Assembly (NCBI GenBank): GCA_965603015.1
Contig: CBFDBJ010000114.1
Coordinates: forward strand, 1 to 6,968
Direction of reading: 5' to 3'
Origin: JAUWTJ01 sp965603015
Lineage (GTDB): Bacteria; Pseudomonadota; Alphaproteobacteria; M2410
DNA length: 6,968 nucleotides
Shown here: piece by piece, positions 4,897-6,968 of the stretch
Layout of the letters: every line of letters begins with the position of its first letter
How positions within the stretch are numbered: the stretch's first letter is position 1
Made by a program: the position numbers and the translations under genes
The notes under the pieces: generated by a model
What the model saw: the letters and a program-made list of their open reading frames with translations, nothing else
What the model was told of the DNA's origin: nothing
Databases searched by the model: none

Positions 4897-6968
4897 ATGA
4901 GTTCATCGAACGTCACGCCGATCAAGAAGGGGGCTGCAAAAAAGCCCGCGAAGCTTGCTATCCCTGTGAAAGATGCGGACAAGTCTGGCCACGGTGCAGG
5001 CATCGCGGCACCCGAGAACCTGTTCAACAGGGAACTGTCCTGGCTGGCCTTCAATGCGCGTGTTCTTGAGGAAGCGACGAACACGTCTCACCCGCTTCTG
5101 GAACGGGTGAGGTTCCTGTCCATTTCGGCCAATAACCTCGATGAATTTTATATGGTGCGGGTGGCTGGCCTTCGTGCCCAGGTTAATCAGGGCGTCAAGC
5201 GTCGCTCTGACGATGGCCTCACGGCGTCGGAGCAACTTGAAAAGATCAATGCCTGCGCAAGTGAATTGATGGAAGGCCAGTATGCCTGCTGGACAACGCT
5301 GGTAGAGGACCTTGCGGAAAACCGGATATTGATCCTCGAGCAGGATGAATTGAGCGGCGATGATCTGGCCTTTGCAGAAGACTGGTTCCTCGGCGAGGTT
5401 TTCCCGATTGTAACGCCGCTCGCCATTGATCCGGCGCATCCGTTTCCGTTTATACCTAACCTGGGCTTTTCCCTCGCGCTGCAGCTGAAAAATACGCTCG
5501 ACGGGCGTGCCATGAATGCCCTGCTGCCGATCCCGCGCCAGGTCGCCCGGTTTATTCGTCTGCCGAATGGTGAGACAGCCGAAGGTGACCCGACGCAGCG
5601 GTTTATCACTCTTGAAACATTGATTGCCCTCTTCCTCACGCGTATTTTTCCTGGATATGAAGTCACCGGGCTGGGTGCCTTCCGAATCCTGCGTGACAGT
5701 GATATTGAAGTGCTGGAGGAATCAGAAGATCTGGTGCGGTTCTTTGAGAGCGCGCTCAAGCGTCGCCGTCGCGGATCCGTGATCCGCCTCAAGATCGAGG
5801 GCCGGACGCCGAATGCGCTTGCGGATCTTGTTGCAGAAGAACTGGAAGTCAGTGCTGCCGAAGTTGTCAAATTCGACCATATTCTTGGTATCAGCGACGT
5901 TTCCCAGCTGATTATTCCAGAGCGCAGCGATTTGCAATATGAACATTTTGATGCCCGCTTCCCGGAACGCATTCGCGAGCATGGCGGGGATTGCTTCGCC
6001 GCTATCGTCTCCAAGGATATTGTTGTGCATCACCCCTACGAGTCTTTCGATGTGGTGGTGCAGTTTCTGAGACAAGCGGCAGCAGACCCTGATGTCGTGG
6101 CGATCAAGCAGACCATGTATCGCACATCCGAGCAGTCTCCCATTGTTGAGGCCCTGATTGAGGCGGCGGAAGCCGGCAAGTCAGTTACAGCCATCATCGA
6201 GCTAAAGGCGCGCTTTGACGAGGAAGCCAATATCAGTCTCGCACGAGATCTGGAGCGCGCCGGGGTCCAGGTTGTCTATGGTTTCATCGAGTTCAAAACC
6301 CACGCCAAGCTCTCGCTGGTCGTTCGGCGCGAAAATGGGAAACTGCGAACCTATTGTCATGTTGGCACCGGGAACTATCATCCGGTGAATGCGAAAGTTT
6401 ATACGGATCTGTCGCTGTTCAGCGTTGATCCGGCGCTGGCACGAGATGTCGGCAAGATTTTTAATTATGTGACCGGAAGTGCGGAAATCCAGGATCTGGA
6501 GTCCTTGAGCGTCTCGCCGATTTCCTTGCGTAGCCGTCTTATCGAGGATATCGAGACCGAGATGGTCAATGCCGCGGCGGGTAAGCCAGGGATGATCTGG
6601 GCCAAGCTTAATTCTCTGGTCGATCCGCAGGTGATTGACGCGCTTTACCGGGCGAGTACGGCGGGTGTTGAAATTGATCTCATTGTCAGAGGTATTTGTT
6701 GCCTCAAGCCGGGTGTTCCCGGTCTGTCGGAAAACATCCGGGTCAAGAGCATCATTGGGCGATATCTCGAACACTCTCGCATCGCCTGTTTTGGCAATGG
6801 CGCCGCGCTGCCATCCGATCAGGCAAAGGTTTATATCTCGTCTGCTGACTGGATGCCGCGCAATCTTGATCGCAGGGTCGAGGTGATGGTTCCGCTTGCC
6901 AATGAAACGGTGCGCGTGCAGGTTATGAACCTGTTCATGGTCGTCAATCTGCTGGATATCGTTCATAG
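4897..6968 (+). CDS. ppk1: Polyphosphate kinase 1, missing only the extreme C terminus
   Basis: PPK1 reversibly transfers the gamma phosphate of ATP onto a growing polyphosphate chain through a phosphohistidine intermediate. 690 full codons are present. The final two bases are the start of a codon, so the frame is still open at the edge. N-terminal hallmarks are ELSWLAFN (46-53) and NNLDEFY (79-85), in which N80 matches the ATP-contacting Asn45 of E. coli. The catalytic region has HHPYESFDVVVQFL, R409 and R439 (E. coli Arg375 and Arg405, magnesium site), H469 in KTHAKL (the phosphorylated His435) and H488 in CHVGTGNY (His454). The 19-residue histidine spacing equals that of E. coli. The offset of about 34 predicts a length near 720, so about 30 residues are missing. 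The first 35 or so residues are a Lys/Ala-rich extension. AGGA (4877-4880) is 16 nt from the ATG, too far for good use; GTG at 4966 is an alternative start. It is a partner of ppx-type phosphatases in many genomes, though none is visible here. Confidence 0.96.
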   Translation, partial: MSSSNVTPIKKGAAKKPAKLAIPVKDADKSGHGAGIAAPENLFNRELSWLAFNARVLEEATNTSHPLLERVRFLSISANNLDEFYMVRVAGLRAQVNQGVKRRSDDGLTASEQLEKINACASELMEGQYACWTTLVEDLAENRILILEQDELSGDDLAFAEDWFLGEVFPIVTPLAIDPAHPFPFIPNLGFSLALQLKNTLDGRAMNALLPIPRQVARFIRLPNGETAEGDPTQRFITLETLIALFLTRIFPGYEVTGLGAFRILRDSDIEVLEESEDLVRFFESALKRRRRGSVIRLKIEGRTPNALADLVAEELEVSAAEVVKFDHILGISDVSQLIIPERSDLQYEHFDARFPERIREHGGDCFAAIVSKDIVVHHPYESFDVVVQFLRQAAADPDVVAIKQTMYRTSEQSPIVEALIEAAEAGKSVTAIIELKARFDEEANISLARDLERAGVQVVYGFIEFKTHAKLSLVVRRENGKLRTYCHVGTGNYHPVNAKVYTDLSLFSVDPALARDVGKIFNYVTGSAEIQDLESLSVSPISLRSRLIEDIETEMVNAAAGKPGMIWAKLNSLVDPQVIDALYRASTAGVEIDLIVRGICCLKPGVPGLSENIRVKSIIGRYLEHSRIACFGNGAALPSDQAKVYISSADWMPRNLDRRVEVMVPLANETVRVQVMNLFMVVNLLDIVH

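Noticed and set aside
5179..5186. GGTTAA within ppk1 as a CtrA half-site
   Set aside because: It is inside a coding region, lacks the full 8-base core and has no promoter context.
5187..6014. Long minus-strand open frame opposite ppk1
   Set aside because: Its Ser/Arg-rich translation is typical of an antisense shadow, and the plus strand encodes an intact, fully motif-supported PPK1.
6964..6968. The window ends in TAG, which could look like the ppk1 stop codon
   Set aside because: In the ppk1 frame the last full codon is CAT (6964-6966), and AG begins the next codon. The expected C terminus is also about 30 residues further on.

Overview
The window reads as chromosomal core DNA from an alphaproteobacterium with moderately high GC (estimated by eye, not counted). 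The taxonomic inference rests on the HdaA-type DnaA-like ATPase with an N-terminal clamp-binding motif, on the gene order, and on a TTAACCAT box of the CtrA type upstream of the main operon. I see no mobile elements, tRNA or rRNA genes, CRISPR arrays or signs of recent transfer. The region is mostly well-known housekeeping genes.

Layout. On the minus strand, positions 1-270 carry the first 90 codons of purM (AIR synthase, purine biosynthesis), which runs off the left edge. A divergent intergenic region of about 320 bp (271-591) follows. It has no credible gene but holds several small symmetrical or repeated motifs and a candidate promoter. The plus strand then carries a tight four-gene run: a secreted DUF2066-family protein with a long acidic tail (592-2265), a CDP-alcohol phosphatidyltransferase of the PgsA/cardiolipin synthase type (2284-2874), an AI-2E/PerM-family membrane permease (2924-4132), and the DnaA regulator hdaA (4136-4795). 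The gaps are 18, 49 and 3 nt, so this is probably one operon. After 101 nt without a gene comes ppk1, polyphosphate kinase (4897 to the right edge), with both catalytic histidines present. It is cut by the window about 30 residues before its expected end.

How the genes fit together. HdaA, with the DNA-loaded sliding clamp, stimulates ATP hydrolysis by DnaA and so limits re-initiation of replication. PPK1 makes polyphosphate, a stress and energy store. PurM feeds purine nucleotide synthesis. The phosphatidyltransferase makes anionic phospholipid, and PerM and DUF2066 are envelope proteins of unclear role. From memory, purM, DUF2066, hda, perM and ppk lie near one another in several Gammaproteobacteria as well, so the grouping looks old. 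The most testable new point is the possible CtrA-type site in front of the operon that ends in hdaA. If real, it would place the DnaA inactivator under the cell-cycle master regulator.
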